Below, in pieces: positions 54,399-63,924 of a DNA stretch of 64,000 nucleotides. Within the stretch, counting starts at the first letter, position 1. Each line of letters opens with the position of its first letter. Source of the DNA: JBDGYW01 sp964580055 (GTDB taxonomy: Bacteria > Gemmatimonadota > Gemmatimonadetes > Gemmatimonadales > GWC2-71-9). Position numbers and translations under genes: made by a program. The notes below the pieces were generated by a model. That model did no database searches. It was given only the letters and a program-made list of their open reading frames with translations, and was not told the DNA's origin. The stretch spans positions 112,350-176,349 of the forward strand of contig CAZOJI010000001.1 of NCBI GenBank assembly GCA_964580055.1, in the 5' to 3' direction.

Positions 54399-56072
54399 TC
54401 AGGCTTTCAGCGGTTTGTACCGGATCCTATGCGGCCGCTCCGCCTCGGCGCCCAACCGTTTCTTGCGGGCCTCCTCGTATTCGGTCCAGTTGCCCTCGAA
54501 CCATCGTACCTGGCTGTCACCCTCGAATGCGAGGATGTTGGTGGCGATGCGGTCCAGGAACCAGCGATCATGGCTGATAACGAGCGCGCACCCAGCGAAG
54601 TTCAGCAGTGCGTCCTCCAAGGCACGCAGGGTGTCGACGTCGAGGTCGTTGGTGGGCTCGTCCAGCAGAATGACATTGCCTTGACCTCGCAACAGCTTTG
54701 CCAGGTGTACGCGGTTGCGTTCGCCGCCGGATAGAGAGCCGACCCGCATCTGTTGCTCTGCGCCGCGGAAGTTGAAAGAGGACACATATGCGCGCGAGTT
54801 CATCTCACCATTGCCGAGCTCAATCTGCTCGTCCCCGCCCGAGATCTCCTCCCACACCGTCTTTTCCGGATCGAGGGCGTCGCGCATCTGGTCCACATAA
54901 GAGAGCACCACTGTATCACCCACTCTCACCGTTCCGGAATCCGGTTCCTCTTGGCCGACAATCATCCGGAACAGAGTGGTCTTTCCGGCACCGTTGGGCC
55001 CGATCACTCCCACAATGGCTCCGCGAGGGACCAAAAGATCCAGCCGGTCGATGAGCAACTTGTCGCCGTAACCCTTTACGAGATCTTTGGTTTCAATTAC
55101 CAGGTCGCCCAGCCGAGGTCCCACGGGGATGATGATCTCGGCCCTGCCTTGTCGTGTCGTGCCCCCGTCGTTGAGCAGATCTTCGTAGGCGTTGAGGCGT
55201 GCCTTGCCCTTGGCCTGGCGCGCGCGGGGCGCCATGCGGATCCACTCCAGCTCTCTCTCCAGCGTCCGCTGGCGTGCGGACTCCTGTTTCTCCTCGATCC
55301 GGAGGCGTTCCTTCTTCTGCTCCAGCCACGAGGAGTAGTTGCCGCGCCAGGGTATGCCGCGTCCGCGATCCAGCTCCAGTATCCACTCCGCGACGTTGTC
55401 CAGGAAATACCGATCGTGGGTGACCGCTATGACCGTACCCGAGTACCGGGCGAGAAACCGCTCCAACCAGGCCACCGACTCGGCGTCGAGGTGATTTGTG
55501 GGCTCGTCGAGCAGCAGCATATCGGGATGCTGGAGTAGCAGGCGACACAACGCCACCCTGCGCCGCTCCCCACCGGATATTACCTCGGCGCTGAGATCTC
55601 CTGGCGGTACCCGTAACGCATCCATAGCGATCTCCACCGTCCGGTCCAGTTCCCACGCATTTGCGGCGTCGATCTGATCCTGGAGCTGTCCCTGTTCGGC
55701 GAGTAGCTGCTCCATCTCTGCGTCACTCATGGGCTCGGCAAACCTGGCGCTGATCTCCTCGAAGCGTGTCAGGAGATCTCGCGTTTCCGCCACTCCCTCC
55801 TCTACTATCTCTCGAACCGACTTGGATGGGTCCAACTCGGGTTCTTGAGGCAGTAAGCCGATGCGTATGTCGTCGGCGGGCTTTGCGATTCCCTGAAAAT
55901 CGCGGTCCACTCCGGCCATGATCCTGAGCAATGTGCTCTTTCCCGCGCCGTTGCCGCCGATCACCCCGATCTTGGCGCCGGCGTAGAAAGAGAGCGAGAT
56001 GTTGTCTATGACCACCTTGTCGGGCGGATGGACTCTGCGGAGATTCTGGGTCTGAAAGATGAATTGGGTCAT
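54399..56072 (-). CDS. ettA: energy-dependent translational throttle protein (ABC-F)
   Basis: The 557-residue protein has two ATPase domains: Walker A GGNGAGKST and GPNGAGKTT, signatures ISGGERRRVAL and LSGGERNRVHL, and Walker B LLLDEPTNHLD and ILLDEPTNDLD. There are no membrane segments. The start (QTQNLRRVHPPDKVVIDNIS) and the end (WFEGNWTEYEEARKKRLG) are specific to EttA, which binds the ribosomal E site and gates early elongation by ATP/ADP ratio. Confidence 0.94.
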   Translation of the reverse strand: MTQFIFQTQNLRRVHPPDKVVIDNISLSFYAGAKIGVIGGNGAGKSTLLRIMAGVDRDFQGIAKPADDIRIGLLPQEPELDPSKSVREIVEEGVAETRDLLTRFEEISARFAEPMSDAEMEQLLAEQGQLQDQIDAANAWELDRTVEIAMDALRVPPGDLSAEVISGGERRRVALCRLLLQHPDMLLLDEPTNHLDAESVAWLERFLARYSGTVIAVTHDRYFLDNVAEWILELDRGRGIPWRGNYSSWLEQKKERLRIEEKQESARQRTLERELEWIRMAPRARQAKGKARLNAYEDLLNDGGTTRQGRAEIIIPVGPRLGDLVIETKDLVKGYGDKLLIDRLDLLVPRGAIVGVIGPNGAGKTTLFRMIVGQEEPDSGTVRVGDTVVLSYVDQMRDALDPEKTVWEEISGGDEQIELGNGEMNSRAYVSSFNFRGAEQQMRVGSLSGGERNRVHLAKLLRGQGNVILLDEPTNDLDVDTLRALEDALLNFAGCALVISHDRWFLDRIATNILAFEGDSQVRWFEGNWTEYEEARKKRLGAEAERPHRIRYKPLKA

Positions 56073-56124
56073 GCGACTCCCGTCTAGCTAATTGGCTCTC
56101 GTCGGGCTACACTGGAAAGTGTCA

Positions 56125-57192
56125 ATGTCCGGACCGACCAACAAGAGCGACCGCGAATACCAAGGCGACTCACTCCTCGAACCTCTTCTGGAACGTGGCC
56201 GCGCGGTTCTCGAATGCCGCTACCCGATTATCGCGGGAGCTATGACTTGGATCAGCGATCACGAACTGACGGCCGCGATCGGTGAGGCGGGCGGTTTCGG
56301 GCAGCTGGCCGGCGGCAACGCCCCGCCGGAAGCACTTCGCGACGAGATCGTCGCGACACGCGAGGCGACGGGCAAGCCGTTCGGTGTCAACCTTATCACC
56401 ATCGCACCCAACTTCAAGAGCCAGCTCGACCTGGTGTGCGAGATGGAGTGTGGATGGATCACTTTCGCCGGGGCAACGCCGGGGCGCTCCGACATCGCAC
56501 GCGCCAAGGATTCGGGTGCGCGGGTATTCTGTTTCGCTCCGGCCGAGTCGTTGGCCATGAAGCTCGTGGATCTCGGAGTCGACGGACTGGTGCTGGAGGG
56601 ATCCGAGGCCGGCGGTCACATCGGCCCTGTATCCCTGAGCGTACTGATCCAGCAGATACTATTCAAAGTCGATTCCGTACCGATCTTCGTGGCGGGGGGA
56701 ATTGCCACGGGCAAGATGATGGCGCACCTGCTCTTGATGGGTGCGGCCGGCATCCAGATGGGTACGCGCTTCGTTCTCTCCGACGAGTGCAAAGCCCATC
56801 CGGCTTTCAAGGAGAGCTTCGTGAAGGCCCGCGCACGCGACGCCATGGCCACGCCGCAGTTTGATAGCCGTCTTCCGGTGATTCCGGTCAGGGCGTTGAA
56901 GAACTTGGGGACCCTCGAGTTCGGTAAGCTGCAATACGAGCTGCTCCACAAGCTGGACAACGAAATGATCGACCGTGATACGGCACAAATGGAGGTGGAG
57001 AGGTTCTGGGTAGGAGCCCTGAAATCCGCGGTCGTAGACGGTGACGTGAAGCAGGGCTCGTTGATGGCCGGTCAGTCCGTGGGCCTGGCAAACGAGATCA
57101 AACCAATAGCGGATATCGTTCATGAGTTGGTGCAGGAGGCTGAGGAGACGCTGAGGGCCGTGTCGGGAAGGCTGGGACACCCCACGAGCTAG
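56125..57192 (+). CDS. nitronate monooxygenase family protein
   Basis: The 355-residue FMN enzyme matches the 2-nitropropane dioxygenase/nitronate monooxygenase family: YPIIAGAMTWISDHELTAA, GFGQLAGG, VLEGSEAGGHIG and VAGGIATGKMMAHLL. Some relatives act as FabK-type enoyl-ACP reductases; the EGSEAGGH form is shared by both. ATG 56125 is chosen with GGAAAG upstream. It diverges from ettA, with 52 bp between the starts. Confidence 0.85.
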   Translation: MSGPTNKSDREYQGDSLLEPLLERGRAVLECRYPIIAGAMTWISDHELTAAIGEAGGFGQLAGGNAPPEALRDEIVATREATGKPFGVNLITIAPNFKSQLDLVCEMECGWITFAGATPGRSDIARAKDSGARVFCFAPAESLAMKLVDLGVDGLVLEGSEAGGHIGPVSLSVLIQQILFKVDSVPIFVAGGIATGKMMAHLLLMGAAGIQMGTRFVLSDECKAHPAFKESFVKARARDAMATPQFDSRLPVIPVRALKNLGTLEFGKLQYELLHKLDNEMIDRDTAQMEVERFWVGALKSAVVDGDVKQGSLMAGQSVGLANEIKPIADIVHELVQEAEETLRAVSGRLGHPTS

Positions 57193-57364
57193 TGCGTCTC
57201 GGGGGCGGCGGGGGGCACTCGTTGCAGCGGCCCTTCTTTGCCCACACGGTTCCACCGGCCGCAGTTTCAGCTCCGCCGCGATGCCGACCGGGCTATCACT
57301 TGCCGATGCCCCGAACTGAGTATTGCTCGCATTACTTGCACTGCTGCACCGAGCAACGTCTCGT

Positions 57365-57724
57365 TCACGCGTTTGCAGCCTTTGTCTCCCACGAATCTTC
57401 TGCCTGCTGGTTCGACCAGTTGTTCCCCACGCCGCTCGCCGCCAGCATCTCGGCGAGTGCGTCTGCGGTTTGCGGCCTGTCATTCGGGTCCTTCTCGAGG
57501 CAGGCCATGACAACGTCGTCCAGTTCAGAAGGCACCGGTTGTACGCCGCATGACGATGGACGTGACGGCGTTGTGTTGACATGCATCATCACGGTAGCCA
57601 TGGCTGATTTGCCCTGGAAGGCGTACTTGCCGGTGAGCGCCCAATAGGCGGTGCACCCCAGTGAATAGATTTCTGTCCGGCCGTCCGTCTTCTCGCCGAA
57701 ATCACCCCACATACCACTCACCAT
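57365..57724 (-). pseudogene. C-terminal remnant of a Ser/Thr protein kinase
   Basis: The frame gives only kinase subdomains IX-XI: GRTEIYSLGCTAYWALTGKYAF, then LDDVVMACLEKDPNDRPQ. The ATP loop, catalytic loop and DFG are absent. It resembles the same part of the intact kinase at the window end (DQRADVYSLGCVAYWLLTG, LDELVLSCLAKERDLRP). The first six codons come from a tract with a 10-bp direct repeat (ACCACTCACC at 57713-57722 and 57727-57736) next to the guaA stop, which looks like a junction. Confidence 0.7.
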
Positions 57725-57743
57725 TCACCACTCACCACCTCCC

Positions 57744-59567
57744 TCACTCCCACTCAATCGTCCCCGGCGGCTTCGAGGTAACGTCCAGCGCCAGACCACC
57801 AATCCCATCCAGACTCAGGATCGACCCGCGCAGGTCGTCCAGCATCTCCCGCGGCAGCTCGACCGGTGTAGCCGTCATGGCTCGCTGCGATCTCACCGGC
57901 CGGATGACCACCAGCTCGCCCGCGGTGTCCTCGAACCTCAGCGGCACCAGCACCGTGGGGCACTGCCAGATATCGTCGTACCAGCCGTAGCGCGCCAGCG
58001 CATCCATCACCAGGTAATCGGCCTCTCGCAGCAGGTCGAGGCGCTCGCGGGTGACCGTGACGGCAACGGGGAACGCGCCTTTCGGATGTTCATCGGAGAG
58101 GTTCCAAATGCAGCGGTTGATGCCGGGTACGCCCGCCGTGATCGTAGATACAGTTTCGATGATGGTGTCCCAAGGGACTTTACCGGTGAGGAGAACCGGG
58201 TGCTCGTATGCGCGCAAGTCGGCTTTCACACCCACCGATCTGATAGGGAGCGGCAACATCTCGAGACCGGATTTCTCCCGTAGCTCGGAAAGATGAAGTT
58301 CGATCTCTTCAAAACCGGTGCGATCCGGCACGCCGCGGCTGCACAGTAGACGGACTCCGAGACCCGGTCCCGGGAAGGGGTGACGTGACAGCGCTCGTTC
58401 AGGTACCCCTAGCTTGGCACCGAGCTCTCTGACCTCGACCTTGTAGAGTTCGGCAAGAGGCTCGATCAACTCACCGCGCTGAATCATCTCGTCGATGACG
58501 GGAACCCGATTGTGATGCGTCTTGATGATATCTGCCCGTTTCGTTCCACCGGCCTCGATAGTGTCCGGATAGATGGTCCCCTGGCCCAGCAGGTGGTTGT
58601 CGATAGCGAGCAGATTCGCTTGCTCCTGGGCAACCTCGACGAAGGTCTTTCCAATTGCAAGGCGCTTCTGCTCCGGGTCCGTAATTCCTTCCAATGCCGA
58701 GAGAAACCTCTCGCCGGCATCGACGAAGTGCAGGTTGTCGCCCATTTCGAGTTCGTTGAAGGTTTGCACTACCTGGGCGCTCTCGTTCTTTCTCATCAAG
58801 CCGTTGTCTATGTGCAGGAGCTTGACCCGCTCGGTACCGATAGCGAGCCCAATGAGAGCGGCCGCGACGGTCGAGTCGACCCCTCCGGACGCGAGCAAGA
58901 AGACCGATTTGTCTCCCACCTGCTCCCGTATGCGGTCGATCTCTTCATTCAGGAAACTGTCCATGTTCCACCACGCCTCACAGCCGCAGATGCCGAATAG
59001 GAAATTCGCGAGCATCTCCTGGCCGTGCGGTGTGTCGTCCACCTCTGCGTGGAACTGCAAGCCATACCGCTTAAGGGAATCCGACCCTATCGCTGCGCAG
59101 CGATGCGGCTCCGCGCCGTCGGCGGCCGGCGTGTAGCCGAGTTCCTTGAATTCGGGTCCCACCTCGACCACGGAATCGAAGTGACTCATCCATACCTGTT
59201 CCACGGGCCCGAGCCCGGCAAACAACGGGTGGTCGCCGGTGAGGTGCAAGTCCGCCTTTCCCCACTCGCGTCCGCCGTGAATGACCTTGCCTCCGTAGTG
59301 TTTTGCTATCTCCTGGTGACCGAAGCAGAGCCCGAGAATCGGCACATCGAGGTCATAGACCTCCTTGTTGTACTCCGAGTCCTCGCCGTGCGCGGAGAGG
59401 CTCGGACTGCCCGAAATGATGATTCCGCGATACGAGCGTAAGGCCTCGATCGGATCTTCCGGCTGGCGTATCTCCGCGAGAACCCCCAGACGCCGTACCT
59501 TGGTGGCGATCAGGTGAGCGTACTGTCCCCCAAAATCGATGACGGCAATGGTATCATGTTCTGGCAT
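57744..59567 (-). CDS. guaA: GMP synthetase, long form
   Basis: The 607-residue enzyme has a glutaminase domain (LGLCFGHQ, with QFHAEVDDTPHG), a PP-loop ATPase (LASGGVDSTV) and a dimerisation domain ending TSKPPGTIEWE. Typical bacterial enzymes are about 525 residues; the extra length lies in the C-terminal domain (VGVKADLRAYEHP onward), as in the eukaryotic-type enzyme, whose tail also reads TSKPPGT. It aminates XMP to GMP using glutamine. ATG 59567 is preferred over a GTG five codons earlier. Confidence 0.93.
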   Translation of the reverse strand: MPEHDTIAVIDFGGQYAHLIATKVRRLGVLAEIRQPEDPIEALRSYRGIIISGSPSLSAHGEDSEYNKEVYDLDVPILGLCFGHQEIAKHYGGKVIHGGREWGKADLHLTGDHPLFAGLGPVEQVWMSHFDSVVEVGPEFKELGYTPAADGAEPHRCAAIGSDSLKRYGLQFHAEVDDTPHGQEMLANFLFGICGCEAWWNMDSFLNEEIDRIREQVGDKSVFLLASGGVDSTVAAALIGLAIGTERVKLLHIDNGLMRKNESAQVVQTFNELEMGDNLHFVDAGERFLSALEGITDPEQKRLAIGKTFVEVAQEQANLLAIDNHLLGQGTIYPDTIEAGGTKRADIIKTHHNRVPVIDEMIQRGELIEPLAELYKVEVRELGAKLGVPERALSRHPFPGPGLGVRLLCSRGVPDRTGFEEIELHLSELREKSGLEMLPLPIRSVGVKADLRAYEHPVLLTGKVPWDTIIETVSTITAGVPGINRCIWNLSDEHPKGAFPVAVTVTRERLDLLREADYLVMDALARYGWYDDIWQCPTVLVPLRFEDTAGELVVIRPVRSQRAMTATPVELPREMLDDLRGSILSLDGIGGLALDVTSKPPGTIEWE

Positions 59568-59760
59568 GTTGTTCCCCGGCACAGGCGGGCCTCGTATTGT
59601 GTTGATGCGCAGTCTAAAGAGAAGTTGTTTTGGATGGAAGGAGGCGGTTTTCCGCGGGAGCAGTGTCTCGAGGCACCACCTTGTGCCGACAATCTCGCGG
59701 CCCTAGTGTTTACCGACGGATCGGGTTCCTTCTCCTACCAGCTTTTAACGGCGGCTTTCA

Positions 59761-61059
59761 ATGAATGACGTAAGAAAAACCCAGGGCGTTGCACCATTGA
59801 TGACCATGAATGCGTACGAGAACGCTCTGCGGCAATTCGATCAGGCGGTACAGATAATGGGGCTTACTGCGGACCAGGTGGCCATTATCCGAGAGCCGCG
59901 CAAGATCATCGAGCTTAAGCTGCCGGTGCGGATGGACGACGGCAGCATTCAGGTATTTCAGGCGTTCCGGGTGCAGCATTCGATCGCGCGCGGCCCCGCA
60001 AAAGGTGGCGTTCGGTTTCACCAGGATGTGTCGCGCGACGAGGTGAAGGCGCTGGCTTTCTGGATGACCATGAAGTGCGCGGTCGTGGACATCCCGTTCG
60101 GCGGCGGCAAGGGGGGAGTAGTGGTTGATCCTTCCAAGCTCTCCCTGGGGGAGCTGGAAAGGCTGTCGCGCCGGTATTTCTCGGAGCTGGGAAGCGACAT
60201 CGGCCCCGAACAGGACATTCCTGCCCCTGACGTCAACACGAACCCGCAGATCATGGCGTGGTTCATGGATACTTACAGCATGCACCAACGGCGTCATGCG
60301 CCGGGGGTCGTCACCGGAAAACCGCTCGAGATTGGCGGATCGCAGGGCCGTACGCAGGCAACCGCTCAAGGTATGGTGTTCACATTGGAGGAAACGATCG
60401 AGCACCTCGGCATGAAGGCCGAGGGCACTAGTGTGGCCATTCAGGGGTTCGGGAATGCGGGCTCCAACGCTGCAGTTCTGCTCGCGGCGAAGGGTATGAA
60501 GATCGTAGGCATATCAGATGTGACGGGGGCGTATTGCAACCACGACGGAATAGATGTGGATTCCGCGATCGATTGGCTGAAGAACCATGACGGTCAGCTC
60601 AGTGATTTCCAGGAATCGGGGGCTGCCGACCGAATGGCCGACCCGATGGATCTCTTGGAGCTGGATGTCGACGTCCTGATACCAGCAGCGCTCGAGAACC
60701 AGATCACTGCACACAACGCCAACAACGTCAAGGCCAGGATGATCGCCGAATGCGCCAATGGGCCTGTCACACCGGAGGCTGACGATATCCTGAACGGTAA
60801 GGGTGTCTTCATCATCCCCGACATTCTCTGCAACGCCGGCGGGGTGACGGTGTCTTACTTCGAATGGGTGCAGAACCGGACTGCGTACTACTGGAGCGAA
60901 GAGAGGGTGCTCGAGGAGTTGGATCGCATCATGCGCAAGTCGTTTCAGGATGTGTTGGCGGCTGCACAAGAATGCGGAGTGTCGATGAGGGCGGCGGCGT
61001 TCGTCTTGGCCATGGAGAGAGTCACCAGGACCGCCGAGTTGCGTGGCCTTTACGCATGA
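59761..61059 (+). CDS. glutamate dehydrogenase (Glu/Leu/Phe/Val family)
   Basis: The 432-residue enzyme has the family lysine motif PFGGGKGGV, PAPDVNTNPQIMAWFMDTYS and the Rossmann motif GFGNAGSNAA. Length and PIFGGG-type context fit the hexameric GdhA/RocG group interconverting glutamate and 2-oxoglutarate. A later ATG (MTMNAYENALRQFDQA) could be the true start. Its TGA overlaps the ATG of the next gene. Confidence 0.93.
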   Translation: MNDVRKTQGVAPLMTMNAYENALRQFDQAVQIMGLTADQVAIIREPRKIIELKLPVRMDDGSIQVFQAFRVQHSIARGPAKGGVRFHQDVSRDEVKALAFWMTMKCAVVDIPFGGGKGGVVVDPSKLSLGELERLSRRYFSELGSDIGPEQDIPAPDVNTNPQIMAWFMDTYSMHQRRHAPGVVTGKPLEIGGSQGRTQATAQGMVFTLEETIEHLGMKAEGTSVAIQGFGNAGSNAAVLLAAKGMKIVGISDVTGAYCNHDGIDVDSAIDWLKNHDGQLSDFQESGAADRMADPMDLLELDVDVLIPAALENQITAHNANNVKARMIAECANGPVTPEADDILNGKGVFIIPDILCNAGGVTVSYFEWVQNRTAYYWSEERVLEELDRIMRKSFQDVLAAAQECGVSMRAAAFVLAMERVTRTAELRGLYA

Positions 61060-62123
61060 AACCAGGATCGAGGTGTCAGCGTTTGGAGCCGAACGGTTGG
61101 GCGCGTCTCGGCGCGGCAATTCTGATCCTGGGGCTTATGGGTTCGGAACCAGCGGTTGCACAGCAACCTCTTTTCCGGTCACTGGAGCCTCTGGATCTGC
61201 GAATCGAGGCGGACTTCGGACGTTTGCTGTCGGAAGATGAAGGACGCTTTGCGGCTCGGATAGTGAGTTCCGACGCCCCTGGAGATACCTTGAGTCTCGA
61301 AATCGCGCCGCGGGGGAAATCGCGGTTGCAGAGGGGATTCTGCGATTTTCCGGGGCTCATGTTGTTCTTCGAACGCGATGCCGCCGGAACTCCCTTCGAG
61401 GGGCAGGACGTGCTACCCGCAGTGACCCACTGCAACGACCGCGACTCGTACGAGCAATTCATGTTGCTCGAGTACCTCGCCTATCGCATCTACAACATGG
61501 TAGCCGATTTGAGTCTGAGAGTGCGTCTCGCGAACATTGACTACTTCGATTCGGAGCGCGGCGAGTTGAGGGCCGAGCGCTTTGGCTTCTTCGTCGAACA
61601 CTGGGACGTTCTTGCTGAACGCAATGGTTGGGAACGTTTGACGCTGCCGGTCGTGCCGCCCCAGGAATACGACGCCGATGCCCGGACCGTGTTCGAGGTG
61701 TTCCAATACCTCATCGGCAACACGGATTGGAGTTACTCACGTTCGGCGCCGGACGAGGACTACTGCTGTCACAACGTGGTGCCTATCGGCGCCGCTGCCG
61801 GACCTGTTTTTCCTCTGCCTTACGATTTCGACCATGCCGGACTCGTCGATGCTCCTTACGCAGAGCCTGCTCCCTCGCTGCCGATCCGTACTGTCCGCGA
61901 AAGACTGTTTCGCGGGATCTGCGGTCCCGTGAAGCATCTCAATGCGGCGCTTGGGCTCTTTGAGGATCGCGAACCGGAGATCAGAGGGCTGTTCGAAAAT
62001 GCCGGCTATCTCAGCGAACGAAACCGCGAACGGGCGCTTCAATACATTGACGATTTCTACGAGATCGCTGCAAACGATGGCAGAGTCCAAAGTGAGATCT
62101 TGTCGAAATGCCGGACCCCGTAG
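61056..62123 (+). CDS. secreted CotH-like protein, coupled to glutamate dehydrogenase gene
   Basis: The 355-residue protein has a signal peptide (LGAAILILGLMGSEPAVAQQ). The core reads LLEYLAYRIYNMVADLSLRVRL, IGNTDWSY and PYDFDHAGLV. The N-x-DW and DFD elements match the metal- and ATP-binding residues of the CotH atypical kinase family, though overall similarity is modest. The ATG is inside the stop of the dehydrogenase gene (ATGA), so translation is coupled, yet one product is cytoplasmic and the other exported. Confidence 0.65.
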   Translation: MKPGSRCQRLEPNGWARLGAAILILGLMGSEPAVAQQPLFRSLEPLDLRIEADFGRLLSEDEGRFAARIVSSDAPGDTLSLEIAPRGKSRLQRGFCDFPGLMLFFERDAAGTPFEGQDVLPAVTHCNDRDSYEQFMLLEYLAYRIYNMVADLSLRVRLANIDYFDSERGELRAERFGFFVEHWDVLAERNGWERLTLPVVPPQEYDADARTVFEVFQYLIGNTDWSYSRSAPDEDYCCHNVVPIGAAAGPVFPLPYDFDHAGLVDAPYAEPAPSLPIRTVRERLFRGICGPVKHLNAALGLFEDREPEIRGLFENAGYLSERNRERALQYIDDFYEIAANDGRVQSEILSKCRTP

Positions 62124-62304
62124 TGTCGGGAATGTCGCCCTGCATAATCTCTGAAGTGTCGAACCGCTCGGTGTGAGTTTGCCGCCGGCCACGCATTGCG
62201 GGAGAATTGGCGTTCTGAGCGACTAGTGGCTATTTAGTTGTGTGCGCGAAGCCGCGAAGCCAACTAACTGAGAAACGCTCACTCGGATATCGCGGGATCG
62301 AACG

Positions 62305-63924
62305 ATGAGTGAAGGCAGCAACCTATCTGTGGCAGAGACCAAGACACCGGGAAGTGGCAAGCGTAAGTCTCTGCCACTGGATCTGTTACAGCAGTCCTGC
62401 AAGCGGGTCGGCATCGTTGGAATGGTGGGTACCGGTCTCTGGCTCTGGGCGATAGTCAACTCGCAGATCAGGCCCATAACCGGTGCGGCTCGAGACGCGG
62501 GAATAGCGGGTGCCTGGCCGATGCCGGGTAATCTGGTAGCGGCTGTTGGGTTGATTGTCTCGATAGCACTGATCGTGGCGGCGCGGAGCCTGCACCACAA
62601 ACCCGTACTGCTGTCCAACATCGGATTGTCCTACATGATCGTGTGTGCTTTCCTCATCGGCATACTCAATCAGTGGCGTCCGTTGCTCATTCCTGGAAAT
62701 GTCTCGTGGATTTGCATAATCATCCTGGTCTACCCGTCAATAGCTCCCAACACTGTTTGGAAGACCTTCCTGGCGTCCCTCGTCGCGGCGTCCATGGATC
62801 CGGTGGCTCTGGGCATGACTCTCCAGAGGGTTGGGGAGATAGACGCAACGGTTGCGGACGCGGTACAGAGTTTCCTTCCCAACTACGTATGTGCCGCGCT
62901 AGCGGTCGTGCCGGCACACATCATCGCGAATCTCGGACGCCAGGCATCCAAGGCGAAGGAGCTGGGCAGCTACAAGCTCGGTGAAGTTCTCGGTCAGGGA
63001 GGCATGGGTGAGGTGCACCTGGCGACGCATCGCATGCTTGCCCGACCCGCTGCCATCAAGATCGTCCGCGCGGAGGTGTTGGGCGCCAGCTCGGCTCAGG
63101 CAGTCCACGTGATATTGGAGAGATTCCGGCGAGAGGCGCAGGCGGCGGCGGCGCTCCGGTCCCCCCACACCATCGAGTTGTACGACTTCGGCATGAGTGA
63201 GGACGGGACGTTCTACTACGTCATGGAACTGCTGGACGGTCTCGACCTGGAGACGTTGGTCGAGAGATTCGGTCCTGTGCCGCCGGAGCGCGCAGTGCAT
63301 CTCTTGAAGCATGCGTGCCTCTCGCTCGGAGAGGCGCACGCTCGCGGGATGATCCACCGCGATGTGAAACCGTCGAATCTCCATGCGACTCGCTTGGGTC
63401 TCGCCGTGGATTTCTTGAAGATTCTCGACTTCGGCCTGGTGAAGAACATCGGACCGCAGCCTGACTCCACCCTCACTGCTCCTCAGGTTGCCCCGGGAAC
63501 TCCCACGTACATGGCACCCGAGATCGCACTGGGAGAAAAGCCGGATCAGCGCGCCGATGTGTACTCGCTGGGCTGCGTCGCCTACTGGTTGCTGACCGGC
63601 CAGTTGGTGTTCGACGGCAGAAACCCGGCGGAAGTGATGAGCAAACACGTCAAGGAAGAACCGGTGCCTCCCTCCAATCGCACCGAGCTGGAGGTTCCCC
63701 CCGAGCTGGACGAGCTCGTGTTGTCGTGTCTGGCCAAGGAGCGGGATCTGAGGCCCGCCAGTGGAGAGGAGCTGTGGGACAGACTCGCGGCGTTATCTCT
63801 GCCGAACGAGTGGACGCAGGAACGAGCGAGGCACTGGTGGGATACTCATTTCCCCGCGCGGTCTTACGGGGAAGTCGTAGAAGAAGGGGTGCTGCAGCGG
63901 GTGAGCCTCTCGATCGACCGGTGA
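62305..63924 (+). CDS. membrane Ser/Thr protein kinase, kinase domain at C-terminus
   Basis: The 539-residue protein has four to five helices in residues ~35-210 and then a Hanks-type kinase domain: GQGGMGEV (~230-237), catalytic Lys in AAIKI (~252), HRDVKPSN (~351), DFG (~375) and APE. The usual bacterial order is kinase first and helices after; here it is reversed, as in many Acidobacteriota and Gemmatimonadota kinases. No extracellular sensor domain is visible. It is independent of the coupled pair upstream (181-bp gap). Confidence 0.92.
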   Translation: MSEGSNLSVAETKTPGSGKRKSLPLDLLQQSCKRVGIVGMVGTGLWLWAIVNSQIRPITGAARDAGIAGAWPMPGNLVAAVGLIVSIALIVAARSLHHKPVLLSNIGLSYMIVCAFLIGILNQWRPLLIPGNVSWICIIILVYPSIAPNTVWKTFLASLVAASMDPVALGMTLQRVGEIDATVADAVQSFLPNYVCAALAVVPAHIIANLGRQASKAKELGSYKLGEVLGQGGMGEVHLATHRMLARPAAIKIVRAEVLGASSAQAVHVILERFRREAQAAAALRSPHTIELYDFGMSEDGTFYYVMELLDGLDLETLVERFGPVPPERAVHLLKHACLSLGEAHARGMIHRDVKPSNLHATRLGLAVDFLKILDFGLVKNIGPQPDSTLTAPQVAPGTPTYMAPEIALGEKPDQRADVYSLGCVAYWLLTGQLVFDGRNPAEVMSKHVKEEPVPPSNRTELEVPPELDELVLSCLAKERDLRPASGEELWDRLAALSLPNEWTQERARHWWDTHFPARSYGEVVEEGVLQRVSLSIDR

